DNA of 64,000 bases from Rhodococcoides kyotonense. GTDB taxonomy: Bacteria; Actinomycetota; Actinomycetes; Mycobacteriales; Mycobacteriaceae. The stretch spans positions 1-64,000 of the forward strand of contig NZ_FZOW01000024.1 in assembly GCF_900188125.1 (NCBI RefSeq), read 5' to 3'. The notes beneath the pieces are model-generated. The model was given only the letters and a program-made list of their open reading frames with translations, was not told where the DNA came from and did not search any database. Shown one piece after another: positions 52,259-61,177 of this stretch. Position numbers and translations under genes: made by a program. Within the stretch, counting starts at the first letter, position 1; each line of letters opens with the position of its first letter.

Positions 52259-52352
52259 CCGTCGATGTCGGACGGTCGAGGGTTGCAGTCCGAAGCTCCT
52301 GGCGCGCAGCGGGTCCGTGTGCCGGACGGTGCATCTGTAAGCGCGGCGAATT

Positions 52353-52757
52353 TGCGCTATACAGATTGTCGTGCACTCGTTCGACCGTCTCTGTCCCATC
52401 AACTCTCCACGACTCTCTGGAGATCCGAGGATCCGGCGCGGTAGGTCAATTTCTCGGCAGCCCTCGCCGCCGCCCACAACCCTCGCAAACTTTTCGTCAT
52501 AGGTGATCCGGCCGACCGATTCGAACTCGCGAGCCGCTGGGGTGAGATATCACCATCTTGATCACCGAGCACATCGATGCAGCCGAATGAATCGCCCTCG
52601 TCAACGACGCGCTCCACGCCGACGGCTCCTAGATCGTGTTTAATATGCCCGGAGGGCTGGCGCGTTCACGGAAGGCGTGCAGATGGCGGCGCGCGTTGGC
52701 CGCTACTGGATGGTCGGTAGCAACTACCTTCCGCAGCGACTCCGCCGCATCGGATGA
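52353..52757 (+). pseudogene. Decayed zinc-type alcohol dehydrogenase (MDR family)
   Basis: Three plus-strand frames together spell an MDR dehydrogenase. Frame one gives CAIQIVVHSFDRLCPI (52353 on). Frame two gives GSGAVGQF (about 52433). Frame three gives NFSAALAAAHNPRKLFVIGD, then PADRFELASRWGE. Then ITEHIDAAE, stop, IALVNDALHADGS, stop, IVFNMPGG follows. Finally AFTEGVQMAARVGRYWMVGS, then NYLPQRL reads to a stop at 52757. The family order (CALRTVVHAFDR, GSGAVG, VIVIGD, DVVIEATG, AARGGRYLVVG) is kept but broken by frameshifts and stops. The N-terminal zinc domain is absent. Confidence 0.72.
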
Positions 52758-52968
52758 AACGGTTCCCGCGAACTGTCTTCCCTTGTGAGCCGGACGCCTA
52801 AGAATTCTGCCCCGGTGGCGGCGCCTGCCCCCGTCTGTCTCGCCGTTTCTGGTGCGGGATGTCGTTGGTCGACGGGGTGAGCAGCCGTGGGAGCAGAATC
52901 GCAGGGCGGTGAGGCTCGTCGCCCGCGAACCTACCGCAAGATAGGAGGCTGACCGTGGAACGAGGCAA

Positions 52969-54309
52969 CTATCGATCGACATCTTGGAGCGACGGATTGC
53001 GAAGGTCGCGGACCCGCACCCGTGGAACGAGCATCGTCAGGACCGACGCAACGACAGCCACTCCGGTGAAGATGAAAAAAGCTACGTCATTGCCTAGGGT
53101 TGCTCCAATGATGATGCCGCCGATCACGGGACCGAAGATCCCGCCGAGTCGGCCGAAGCCTGCGCACCATGCCATCCCCGCTGCTCGTGCTGTGGTCGTG
53201 TAGTAGTTTGCGACGAATCCCCAGATGACGACCTGGGTTCCGGTCGTTCCAGCCCCCGCGATCGCAACGGCGACGAGCAGTAGCGGCAACGGCAGCGGCA
53301 GTGTGAGAATTACGAGCGCAAGACCTGCCATCGCGAACATGCCTGCGATAATGCGTTGTGGCCCGTGACGGTCGGCGAATCTGGACGCGAGCAGTGCGCC
53401 GATCACTGCGCCGCCGTTGAGAACGACGAGGAACCACAGTGACTTGCTGGTGTTGTATCCGGCGTTCTCCATGATCTTCGGCAGCCATGTGTTCAAACCG
53501 AAGATCAGCAACAGGCACGCGAATACAGTCCATCCGAGAACGATCGTCCCGAAAAGGTACTGCCGGGTGACGAGTGCCGCGAATCCGACCTTGTCGGTGG
53601 TGTCGCGTTCGGCGTGGACCTCGGCGACAACGGGCGATGGGATGCCGGTTGTTCGGGCGATCTCGTTCGCCTCGTCGAGTTTGTCGTGTGCGATGAGCCA
53701 TCTGGGCGATTCCGGCATTTTGAAATAGGCGAGGGGAAGCACGATTACCAGTGGCAATGCGCCGAGCCAAAACATTCCGCGCCATCCGATCGAGTCACGG
53801 ACGACGAGGGCTGAAGCCGAGGCCAGGACACCGCCGACTGCGAAGCCTCCGTAGACGATCGCGTTGTACAGGTTCTTCCTGTCCGGCGGGGCGAACTCTG
53901 CGATGAGTGCGCCTACGGTGACGATCAGTCCACCCATGCCGATGCCGGTGAGAAATCTGGTGACGCCGAAGGCCGCGACGCTTGTGGTCAGTGCGGTTGC
54001 CGCCATTCCGATTGAGAACCAGACGATGCTGACGAGCATCATCTTCCTTCTGCCGACGTAATCACCGATGGCACCCGACATCAGCGCCCCCACCATGATG
54101 CCGATCAGGGCCCAAGACCCCAGCAGTCCGGCTGTCTGTGCGGTGACTACGCCCAGCTGTGTGGGGTCGTTGAGGAACAGGGGCAGGATCGTGCCGTAGA
54201 CGACCATGTCGTAGCCGTCGAAAATCATTGCGAGGGTTGCGATACCCACGATCCACAGCACAGATGAGCGGTGACGGGCGTCGAGCCAGGGTGACGCTGG
54301 TGCAGACAT
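52969..54309 (-). CDS. MFS transporter, aromatic acid:H+ symporter (AAHS) type
   Basis: 446 aa from ATG 54309; a TTG at 54360 overlapping the upstream stop would add 17 residues. Twelve helices with FDGYDMVVYGTILPLFL (conserved Asp residues of TM1), GALMSGAIGDYVGRRKMMLVS, FLTGIGMGGLIVTVGALIAE and MPESPRWLIAHDKLDEA. AAHS carriers take up benzoate, 4-hydroxybenzoate, vanillate or similar acids. It is co-transcribed with the acyl-CoA ligase just upstream, suggesting uptake followed by CoA activation of the same acid. Confidence 0.92.
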   Translation of the reverse strand: MSAPASPWLDARHRSSVLWIVGIATLAMIFDGYDMVVYGTILPLFLNDPTQLGVVTAQTAGLLGSWALIGIMVGALMSGAIGDYVGRRKMMLVSIVWFSIGMAATALTTSVAAFGVTRFLTGIGMGGLIVTVGALIAEFAPPDRKNLYNAIVYGGFAVGGVLASASALVVRDSIGWRGMFWLGALPLVIVLPLAYFKMPESPRWLIAHDKLDEANEIARTTGIPSPVVAEVHAERDTTDKVGFAALVTRQYLFGTIVLGWTVFACLLLIFGLNTWLPKIMENAGYNTSKSLWFLVVLNGGAVIGALLASRFADRHGPQRIIAGMFAMAGLALVILTLPLPLPLLLVAVAIAGAGTTGTQVVIWGFVANYYTTTARAAGMAWCAGFGRLGGIFGPVIGGIIIGATLGNDVAFFIFTGVAVVASVLTMLVPRVRVRDLRNPSLQDVDR

Positions 54310-54356
54310 ACGAGTCCGTTCGATGGGGAACTGAGGTTCCGAGGTGCGTTCGGGAA

Positions 54357-55946
54357 TCAAAGCTGTTGGTAAAAGGATCTGTTCGAGTCTCGAACGATGT
54401 TCTTTCGTACTTTTCCGGTGGCGGTTTTCGGCAGCAGGTCGACTATGATGACGGCCTTGGGGATCTTGTATGCGTCGATGTGGTCACGCATCTTCGTTCG
54501 AATGGATTCCTGATCGAGGATCGTGTCTGGCCTCGGTACGACGAAGGCGGTCACAGCCTCGGACCAGCGGTCGTGGGGAAGTCCGACGACAACGACTTCG
54601 GCTGCGCCGGGTTCAGCTGAATACAGGGCTTTTTCGACCTCGACCGAGGAAATGTTCTCGCCGCCGCTCTTGATGACGTCCTTGTTGCGGTCGGTGAACC
54701 AGAGTATGCCGTCGTCGTCGAAGTGACCGATGTCGCCGGAATGGAACCATCCGTCTCGAAAGGCTTCGTCGGTGGCGTCGGGTCGGCCAAGGTACTCGGT
54801 CATCACGTGTGGTCCTCGGTACACGATCTCGCCAGATCGGCCTTGCTGCAACCGGTTTCCGTCCTCGTCCATGATCGCGACCTGCACGTTGACGACCGGC
54901 GTTCCCACCGAGCCAGAGTGCGTGAGCTGGTTTTCGGGTCGGAAGATCGTGGCGGTGGGGCTCATCTCTGTCTGACCGAACAGCAGATAGAATTCGCAAT
55001 CGAAGACGTCGATGCAGCGTTCGAGCATGTTCTGGGGCATCGGTGCCATTGCATACAAGGCGCGCCGCACACTTGATAGATTTCTGGTGTCGATGGAATG
55101 GTGTTCGAGCATCGCGCGGTACATCATGGGTAGACCGAACAGCTGCGTGATGTGTTCGGATTCGATCAGGCTCAGCAAGTTCTGGGGGTCGAATCCCCGT
55201 TGGATGTGGAGTGCAGCTCCAACCATGATCGCTGGTGTGCAGTGACAGTTGAGTTGCGCAGTGTGGAACATAGGGAGGATTGCGGCGAAGCGGTCCTCGG
55301 GACGGAATTGCCCTTCGATGATCATGGTCATGGATTCGAGATAGACCGCGGTGTGGTTGCCCACCACGCCTTTCGGTGCTGAGGTAGTTCCGCTCGTATA
55401 CAGGTACGTCAGTGCAGCCCGGTCGCCGACAAGGCGTTCGGGTTGAGATGCGTTTGAGTGCGCGAGGATCGAATCGAAATCGGTGATCGATGCAGCCCCG
55501 AAGTCGTGTCGTGGTCGTGGACCGACGACGGCGACGACTTCGACAGTTCCGGCAGTGGCTGCCGCCTCGGACATTGTCTCAGCGAGTTCGCTCTCGACCA
55601 CGAAGATGCGTGCTGCGCAATCCCCGAGAACGTACGCGACTTCGTCGGCGCGCCAGTCGAGGTTGATTGGAACGCAGACTGCTCCGATCTTTGCGCACGC
55701 GTAATAAGTCGTCAGGAACTCGATGCTGTTGCCAGAGGCAAGCGCGACGGCGTCGCCGACTGCGACTCTGTAGTCGATCAGGCTGTGTGCGACTCGGTTG
55801 ACCTGCTCGTCGAAGCGGGAGTAGGTGAGTCGGCGGCTGCCGTCGGACAGGGCCAGCGCGTCCGGGTGACGTTCAGCGCTCCGGGTCAGGCTGTCGCCGA
55901 CGTTGACCCGGTGTATCAGATTGACAGCGAGGGGATCAGGGCTCAC
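54357..55946 (-). CDS. AMP-forming acyl-CoA synthetase
   Basis: 529 aa from GTG 55946, chosen over the GTG at 55973 because AGGAG sits just before it. ANL-superfamily motifs: YLYTSGTTSAPKGVVGNH (P-loop), YLLFGQTEMSPTA (A5), GWFHSGDIGHFDDDGILWFTDRNKD (A7-A8 hinge) and the A10 Lys in LLPKTATGKVRKNIV. It forms acyl-AMP and then acyl-CoA. It resembles the crotonobetaine/carnitine- and fatty-acid-CoA ligase groups. It is paired with the AAHS transporter and divergent from the hot-dog protein genes. Confidence 0.93.
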   Translation of the reverse strand: MSPDPLAVNLIHRVNVGDSLTRSAERHPDALALSDGSRRLTYSRFDEQVNRVAHSLIDYRVAVGDAVALASGNSIEFLTTYYACAKIGAVCVPINLDWRADEVAYVLGDCAARIFVVESELAETMSEAAATAGTVEVVAVVGPRPRHDFGAASITDFDSILAHSNASQPERLVGDRAALTYLYTSGTTSAPKGVVGNHTAVYLESMTMIIEGQFRPEDRFAAILPMFHTAQLNCHCTPAIMVGAALHIQRGFDPQNLLSLIESEHITQLFGLPMMYRAMLEHHSIDTRNLSSVRRALYAMAPMPQNMLERCIDVFDCEFYLLFGQTEMSPTATIFRPENQLTHSGSVGTPVVNVQVAIMDEDGNRLQQGRSGEIVYRGPHVMTEYLGRPDATDEAFRDGWFHSGDIGHFDDDGILWFTDRNKDVIKSGGENISSVEVEKALYSAEPGAAEVVVVGLPHDRWSEAVTAFVVPRPDTILDQESIRTKMRDHIDAYKIPKAVIIVDLLPKTATGKVRKNIVRDSNRSFYQQL

Positions 55947-56167
55947 GCGTACTCCTAGTGAATTTCGAGCCACTAAAGTCAGTTGGAGTCAACCGTACTG
56001 TGACGTGGATCGCAAGCATTTCGCCCAGATCGGTTCGATTCTGCTCGAATCGGTACAAATCAAGGCGGCTGGCGACGTGCAGAGGGTTTGGAGTGTTTGT
56101 GTTGACGTCGTAATGAGTGACGTCTTAGTGTTTCGGTATTCACTTTCAGGACTGAGAAGGATCTCTA
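55947..56167. promoter_or_regulatory. Divergent promoter region with GACGTC repeats
   Basis: The gap between the ligase (minus) and the hot-dog gene (plus) must hold both promoters. Two GACGTC hexamers at 56104-56109 and 56119-56124 are spaced 15 bp apart, each self-palindromic. This is a reasonable operator for the TetR regulator encoded at 58698. Confidence 0.45.
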
Positions 56168-56632
56168 TTGAGTAGGATCTTCCGAACCGCCGCGCAGTGG
56201 GCGGACGAGTTGCGCTCGCATGACTTTCCCACGGGAGTGCTGTACGTGCTGCCGTACGAGGACTGGATAGCCCGCGACTGCATCGGTGCCGCGCCGGCCG
56301 AAGGGGGCCTCCTGCACCCTTTGCACCCTGCATGGACGTTGATCGGCGCTTTGCGGGGGATGGGACTGACGTTGTCGCAGCTCTTCGCCGTGATGGGAGT
56401 CGGCGATGATGACGGTGTGATGTTCGGCGAGGCCGACATCGAACACTACGAATCTCTGCGGGCCGAACGCGAATACTCTGTGACAGGCCGGTTCCTCGAC
56501 GTTCGACGCAAAACCGGAAGCACCCTCGGCGCTTTCGACCTGATCTCGTTCGAGCTCTCCATCGACTACCGGAACGAGCCGGCGGTCAAGTGCGTCAATA
56601 CCTTTGTCGTTCCCAGGAAGGATGCGCCGTGA
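56168..56632 (+). CDS. Hot-dog fold (FAS1-type dehydratase/MaoC-like) protein, N-half type
   Basis: 154 aa from TTG 56168, with GAAGGAT upstream. It reads as the N-terminal type of double hot-dog MaoC dehydratases: TGVLYVLPYEDWIARDCIGA, LHPLHPAWTLIGALRGMGL, EADIEHYESLRAEREYSVTG and a RRKTGSTLGAFDLISFELS end. Such proteins usually lack the catalytic Asp/His and pair with a MaoC subunit. The next gene overlaps it by 4 bp and supplies that subunit. Confidence 0.82.
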   Translation: MSRIFRTAAQWADELRSHDFPTGVLYVLPYEDWIARDCIGAAPAEGGLLHPLHPAWTLIGALRGMGLTLSQLFAVMGVGDDDGVMFGEADIEHYESLRAEREYSVTGRFLDVRRKTGSTLGAFDLISFELSIDYRNEPAVKCVNTFVVPRKDAP

Positions 56633-57039
56633 CGAGCCTCGAACTGGGCACCCCGATACCCGAATACCGCGTCGTGGTTCGTGCGGAAGCCATGAAACCC
56701 ATGGCTCTTCTGCTGCGCGATCCGAACCCGATCCACTGGGATACCGCTGCGCTTCGCGCGTTGGGCCTCGATGAACGTCCGATCAACCAAGGTCCGCTCA
56801 ACGTGTCCTACATCTGGGAAGCAGTGACCGCCTGGCTCGGTCCGCAGGTCTCGGTGCGTCGTGTGCATGTGCGGTTCCTCAGCAATGCGCTGGCAGGTGA
56901 ACACCTGGTTGTCGGGGGCGAAGTGATCGAACTGGACCCAGACGACGGTACGGTCACCTGCTTCATTCGCATCGATCACGACAACGGTCAGCATGTGCTG
57001 ACCGGAAACATCACCATCGGCTTGGAAGACCGACTGTGA
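56629..57039 (+). CDS. MaoC-like (R)-hydratase subunit
   Basis: 136 aa from GTG 56629. The hydratase-2 motif appears as LLRDPNPIHWDTAALRALGL (Asp and His catalytic pair), with NQGPLNVSYIWEAVTAWLGP and a VRFLSNALAGEHLVVGGEV strand. It is presumably the catalytic partner of the preceding protein in a heteromeric enoyl-CoA hydratase/dehydratase. Translationally coupled by the GTGA overlap. Confidence 0.88.
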   Translation: MTSLELGTPIPEYRVVVRAEAMKPMALLLRDPNPIHWDTAALRALGLDERPINQGPLNVSYIWEAVTAWLGPQVSVRRVHVRFLSNALAGEHLVVGGEVIELDPDDGTVTCFIRIDHDNGQHVLTGNITIGLEDRL

Positions 57040-57095
57040 CACTGCGTAATTCAGAGTCACTGCATGATTCGGAAATGCGGCGTGATTGAGGGACG

Positions 57096-58660
57096 GTGCG
57101 CGCCTCGTCCAGGCATCTTCCCGGGCTCCTGGAAGCGGCCGCCGCAGAAGCCCCGGACATCCCACTCGTGACGTTCATCGGTGACCGAACCTACACCCGC
57201 AGTGAGCTCTTGGCGAACGTAATGCAGGTCGCGGGTGGCCTTCACGACGCAGGTCTGCAGCCCGGGGACCGGGTGGCGATCATGGTGGGCAACCGAATCG
57301 AGTTCCTGAGCACATACTTGGCGGTCAGCGCGCTCGGCGCGGTGTCGGTGCCGCTGAACACAGCCCTTCAAGGGGATGTGCTCGAATACATGCTCTCATC
57401 GGTCGGGCCGTGCAGGCTCGTATACGAGGATGTCTATGCCGCACAGATACTTCCGGCTGTCGAAAGCTCTTCGGCGGTGACCGATTCGTGGTGCATCGGA
57501 GTTCCACGAGCGAAAGCGGCGTCGTTCGAATCTCTCGGCGCCACCGCACCGCTGCCGAAATCGCATGCGGCCCAGGCATCGGACCTCGTGTCGATTCTGT
57601 TCACCTCGGGGACCACTGGTCCGTCGAAAGGGGTCATGTGGAGTCACGAGACGGCTGTGCACGCCGCGGAGGTGTCGACCTGGGTGATGGGGTACACAGA
57701 CGACGATGTCGTGTACACCTGCCTTCCCTTGTTCCACATCAACGCGCCGTTCACCAGATTCTTCGCGGCTCTCCAGCAACGCGCATCGGTCGTCGTCGCG
57801 GAGAGGTTCAGCGCTAGAGCGTTCTGGCAACAGATACGCGATCACGACGCCACGGTGACCAACATGCTCGGTGCCATCGGTTCCATCCTGTGGCGGCAGG
57901 ACCCGCTGCCACAGGAGAAGGAACAGAAGCTCAGGCTTGCGATGGTCGTTCCGTTCCCGGTCGGCAATGCGGCCGAATTCGAGGCGCGATTCGGGATGCG
58001 CATCACCGAGTTGTACGGATCCACCGATATCGCTTTGCCAGTAGGTGTTCCGTTCGGTCACTCGCGTCCGGGTTCGTGCGGGATCGCTACGCCCGGGTGG
58101 GAGGTGATGCTCGTCGATGCCGATGACCAGCCTGTCGGCCAGGGTGAGCCGGGGGAGATGGTGACTCGGCCGTCGCGAGCATTCGTAGGTCAGCTCGGCT
58201 ACTGGAACATGCCCGACAAGACGTGGGAAGCGCACCGTAACTGCTGGTTTCATACTGGCGATGTGCTTCGCCAGGACGACGAGGGCTGGTTCTACTACCT
58301 CGACCGGGCCAAGGATGCGCTTCGGGTGTCCGGGAGAACGTGTCGTCGTTCGAAGTCGAACAGGTTCTGATCGGGCACCCACTGGTGCTGGAGTGCGCCG
58401 TCTATGCGGTTCCGAGCGCGCTGGGGGAGGACAGTGTCATGGCAGCGGTCGTGGTGTCGGACCCCGACGCGTTCACCGTGGAGGATGTCATCGATTTCGT
58501 GAGCCCGCGTCTGCCCTACTTCGCGGTTCCGAGATACATCGACGTGCTCGACGAACTACCGAAAACCTCGACACAGAAGATCCGGAAGGCTGCGTTGCGT
58601 GAGCGCGGGGTAACCGGGACGACGACAGATGTCGGACCCCGCAAGAGGCGCACTACGTAG
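57096..58660 (+). pseudogene. Crotonobetaine/carnitine-CoA ligase-like gene with a frameshift
   Basis: From GTG 57096 the frame encodes an ANL ligase: LVSILFTSGTTGPSKGVMWSH, ITELYGSTDIALP, WFHTGDVLRQDDEGWFYYLDRAKDALRVSG. At about 58335 a base is missing in the conserved SGENVSSFEVEQV segment. The first frame then ends at 58370, while 58340-58660 carries the rest (NVSSFEVEQVLIGHPLVLEC, VVVSDPDAF, LDELPKTSTQKIRKAAL with the catalytic Lys). A single-base change would restore a full gene of about 520 aa. It may be a recent pseudogene or a sequencing error. Confidence 0.85.
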
Positions 58661-58678
58661 TCGTAGATCCGATCTGGG

Positions 58679-58718
58679 TGCCTCGCGGCGCGTGCAATCA
58701 GCACGTCGTCGCGAGGCA
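58679..58718. terminator. Convergent terminator hairpin
   Basis: TGCCTCGCG at 58679-58687 pairs with CGCGAGGCA at 58710-58718, with CGTGC/GCACG continuing the stem around the AATCA loop and small internal mismatches. It sits between the convergent ligase remnant and TetR gene, overlapping the TetR stop. Confidence 0.6.
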
Positions 58719-59285
58719 ACTCTGTGCCACGGCCATCAAGCTCGACGCTTGATCGTCGGCGGGCAGACCACTGTCGAAGGTGACACTCGACTGAATTGCA
58801 CCGATGGCTGCATGGACGAGAACGCGTGCGCGTGAGTCGTCGAGTTCGGGTCTCACCTCGAGCAAGGTCGCGATCCATTCCTCGTTGTACCGGCGCTGCA
58901 TCCTGCGGAGTCGGCGTCTGTCGTCCTCCTGCAGTGCGTTGATCTCTTGCCTGTACAGCTGGACGTGCCGTTTGTTGCGCAAGCAGAAGTCGATCTGGGT
59001 GCGGACGAGTTGGTCCAACGTCGACCCACTGTCGGTGTGCGCGCCGACGATGTCGTCGGCACTGGCCAGCAAACGCGTCATGACATCGTCGAGTAGGGCG
59101 ACCAACACTGCGTATTTGCTGTCGAAGTGCCGGTAGATCCCGGATCCGACGATTCCCGCAGTCTGGCCGATGTCCGACATTGCGACCGAATGAAAGCCAC
59201 GGGTAGCGAACAGCTCCACCGCGGCATCGAGGATCTTCGCGCTACGTTCCGGGTCTCGCACTCGCGCTGCCTGTGCTGTTGTCAC
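58698..59285 (-). CDS. TetR family regulator of the acyl-CoA cluster
   Basis: 195 aa from GTG 59285. The HTH is visible as RSAKILDAAVELFATRGFHSVAMSDIGQTAGIVGSGIYRHFDSKYAVLVAL. The ligand domain includes VQLYRQEINALQEDDRRRLRRMQRRYNEEW, resembling KstR2- and FadR-like TetR repressors that respond to acyl-CoA. It is divergent from the carboxylase operon with a 285-bp gap and is the likely repressor of it and perhaps of the ligase/MaoC genes. Confidence 0.92.
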   Translation of the reverse strand: MTTAQAARVRDPERSAKILDAAVELFATRGFHSVAMSDIGQTAGIVGSGIYRHFDSKYAVLVALLDDVMTRLLASADDIVGAHTDSGSTLDQLVRTQIDFCLRNKRHVQLYRQEINALQEDDRRRLRRMQRRYNEEWIATLLEVRPELDDSRARVLVHAAIGAIQSSVTFDSGLPADDQASSLMAVAQSCLATTC

Positions 59286-59570
59286 TGGTTCACCACCTCA
59301 CCTCGATCAAGTTATCCGCAATTTACTATTCGTCGCCGAGTTGGTCCAATCTTCCCGATCCGGCGCCCCACAACGTGGTGAGCGGCGCTGTTGCGCATTC
59401 CGTAAGAATAGCCGATCACTTAAGGCAGTGTGAGATCTGCGTATCTGCATGTGGAGGGCATCTTGACTCGGGCGTCTGACGGAGATAGTTTATGGGCATT
59501 CACTACGGTGTAGCGTGGGACACACCGAATGGTGACTTTGTTCGTGGTCAAGACGACGAAAGGCGGGAGA

Positions 59571-61169
59571 ATGCCCGTATTGCAGGCTGCTGTCGACACG
59601 ACCTCGACGCAGTACAGGGACAATGTCGAGGTTCAGCAAGCGGCCGTTGCCGCGCTCGATGCTCAGTTGGAGAAGGTTGTCGCGGGCGGTGGTGAGCGCT
59701 ACGCGAAGCGTCACCACGACCGTGGTCGGCTGCTCGCCCGCGAGCGCATCGAGCTGCTCCTCGACCGTGACGCTCCGTTCCTCGAGCTCTCCGCTCTCGC
59801 TGCGTGGGGCACCGAATTCACGGTGGGCGCTGCAATCGTCACCGGTGTCGGTGTGGTCGAGGGTGTGGAGTGCATGATCATCGCGCACGACCCGACCGTC
59901 CGCGGCGGTGCGATGAACCCCTACACCCTCAAGAAGAATCTTCGTGCCTTGGAAATCGCGCGCACCAACCGACTTCCGGTGCTGTACCTCGTCGAGAGCG
60001 GCGGCGCCGACCTGCCCACCCAGTCCGAGCTGTTCGTCTTCGCCGGCAAGATCTTCCATGATCTGACCGAGCTGTCCTCGATGGGCATTCCGACGATCGC
60101 ACTCGTCTTCGGAAATGCCACTGCTGGTGGCGCTTACGTTCCCGGCATGTGTGACTATTCGGTACTCGTCGACAACCAGGCGAAGGTATTCCTCGGTGGC
60201 CCGCCATTGGTGAAGATGGCCACCGGTGAGGATGCGGACGGTGAACAACTGGGCGGCGCGGACATGCATTCCCGCGTCTCGGGTGTGGCCGACTACTTCG
60301 CCGTCGACGAGGTCGACTGCATTCGAATCGGACGTGACATCGTCACGCATCTCAACTGGCGTAAGCAGGGTCCTGGCCCGAGTCTGCCTGCAGACGAACC
60401 GATCTACGACGCCGAGGAGTTGCTCGGTATTGCATCGGGGGATCAGCGCGTGCCGTTCGACCCACGAGAGGTCATCGCACGCGTCGTCGACGGGTCGCGT
60501 TTCTCGGAGTACAAGCCGCGCTACGGCACCTCCCTCGTGACGGGATGGGCCTCGATACACGGATTCCCGGTGGGCATCCTGTCCAACGCGCGAGGTGTTC
60601 TGTTCAGCGAAGAGGCAAAGAAGGCAAGCGAATTCATTCAGCTGGCCAACCAGACGGACACTCCGTTGATCTTCCTGCAGAACACCACCGGGTACATGGT
60701 GGGCACCCAGTACGAACAGGGCGGCATCATCAAGGACGGGTCCAAGATGATCAACTCGGTCACCAACAGCAAGGTCCCGCACATCACCATCAACATGGGC
60801 GGCTCCTTCGGCGCGGGAAATTACGGAATGTCCGGCCGCGCCTACGACCCCCGGTTCATGTTCACCTGGGCCAACGCCAGGCTCGCCGTCATGGGCGCGC
60901 AGCAGCTGGCAGGCGTCATGTCGATCGTCGGCAAAGCCGCAGCCGAATCCGCCGGACGTGAATTCGACGCCGAAGCCGATGCCGAACGGACTGCCGCTAT
61001 CGAGCGGCAGATCGAGGACGAGTCTCACCCGTTCTTCGTGTCCGCTCGAATCTACGACGACGGTGTCATCGACCCCCGTGACACCCGCGCGGTACTTGCC
61101 ATCGCGCTGTCCGCTGCCCATTCAGATCATGTCGCCGGCCAGCGTGGCTACGGCGTCTTCAGGATGTGA
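59571..61169 (+). CDS. Acyl-CoA carboxylase beta (carboxyltransferase) subunit
   Basis: 532 aa from ATG 59571, which has AGGCGGGAGA upstream; an in-frame ATG at 59529 is less likely. N- and C-terminal carboxyltransferase halves: RLLARERIELLLDRDAPFLELS, GGADLPTQSELFVFAGKIFHD, GNATAGGAYVPGMCDYSV, then TTGYMVGTQYEQGGIIKDGSKMI and SFGAGNYGMSGRAYDPRFMF. The sequence resembles methylcrotonyl- and geranyl-CoA carboxylase beta subunits more than AccD propionyl types. It transfers carboxyl from biotin to the acyl-CoA. Confidence 0.93.
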   Translation: MPVLQAAVDTTSTQYRDNVEVQQAAVAALDAQLEKVVAGGGERYAKRHHDRGRLLARERIELLLDRDAPFLELSALAAWGTEFTVGAAIVTGVGVVEGVECMIIAHDPTVRGGAMNPYTLKKNLRALEIARTNRLPVLYLVESGGADLPTQSELFVFAGKIFHDLTELSSMGIPTIALVFGNATAGGAYVPGMCDYSVLVDNQAKVFLGGPPLVKMATGEDADGEQLGGADMHSRVSGVADYFAVDEVDCIRIGRDIVTHLNWRKQGPGPSLPADEPIYDAEELLGIASGDQRVPFDPREVIARVVDGSRFSEYKPRYGTSLVTGWASIHGFPVGILSNARGVLFSEEAKKASEFIQLANQTDTPLIFLQNTTGYMVGTQYEQGGIIKDGSKMINSVTNSKVPHITINMGGSFGAGNYGMSGRAYDPRFMFTWANARLAVMGAQQLAGVMSIVGKAAAESAGREFDAEADAERTAAIERQIEDESHPFFVSARIYDDGVIDPRDTRAVLAIALSAAHSDHVAGQRGYGVFRM

Positions 61170-61177
61170 GAGAACCA

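Noticed and set aside
52629..52982. 117-codon minus-strand frame before the AAHS transporter end
   Set aside because: It overlaps the decayed dehydrogenase on the other strand and has no motif or ribosome site.
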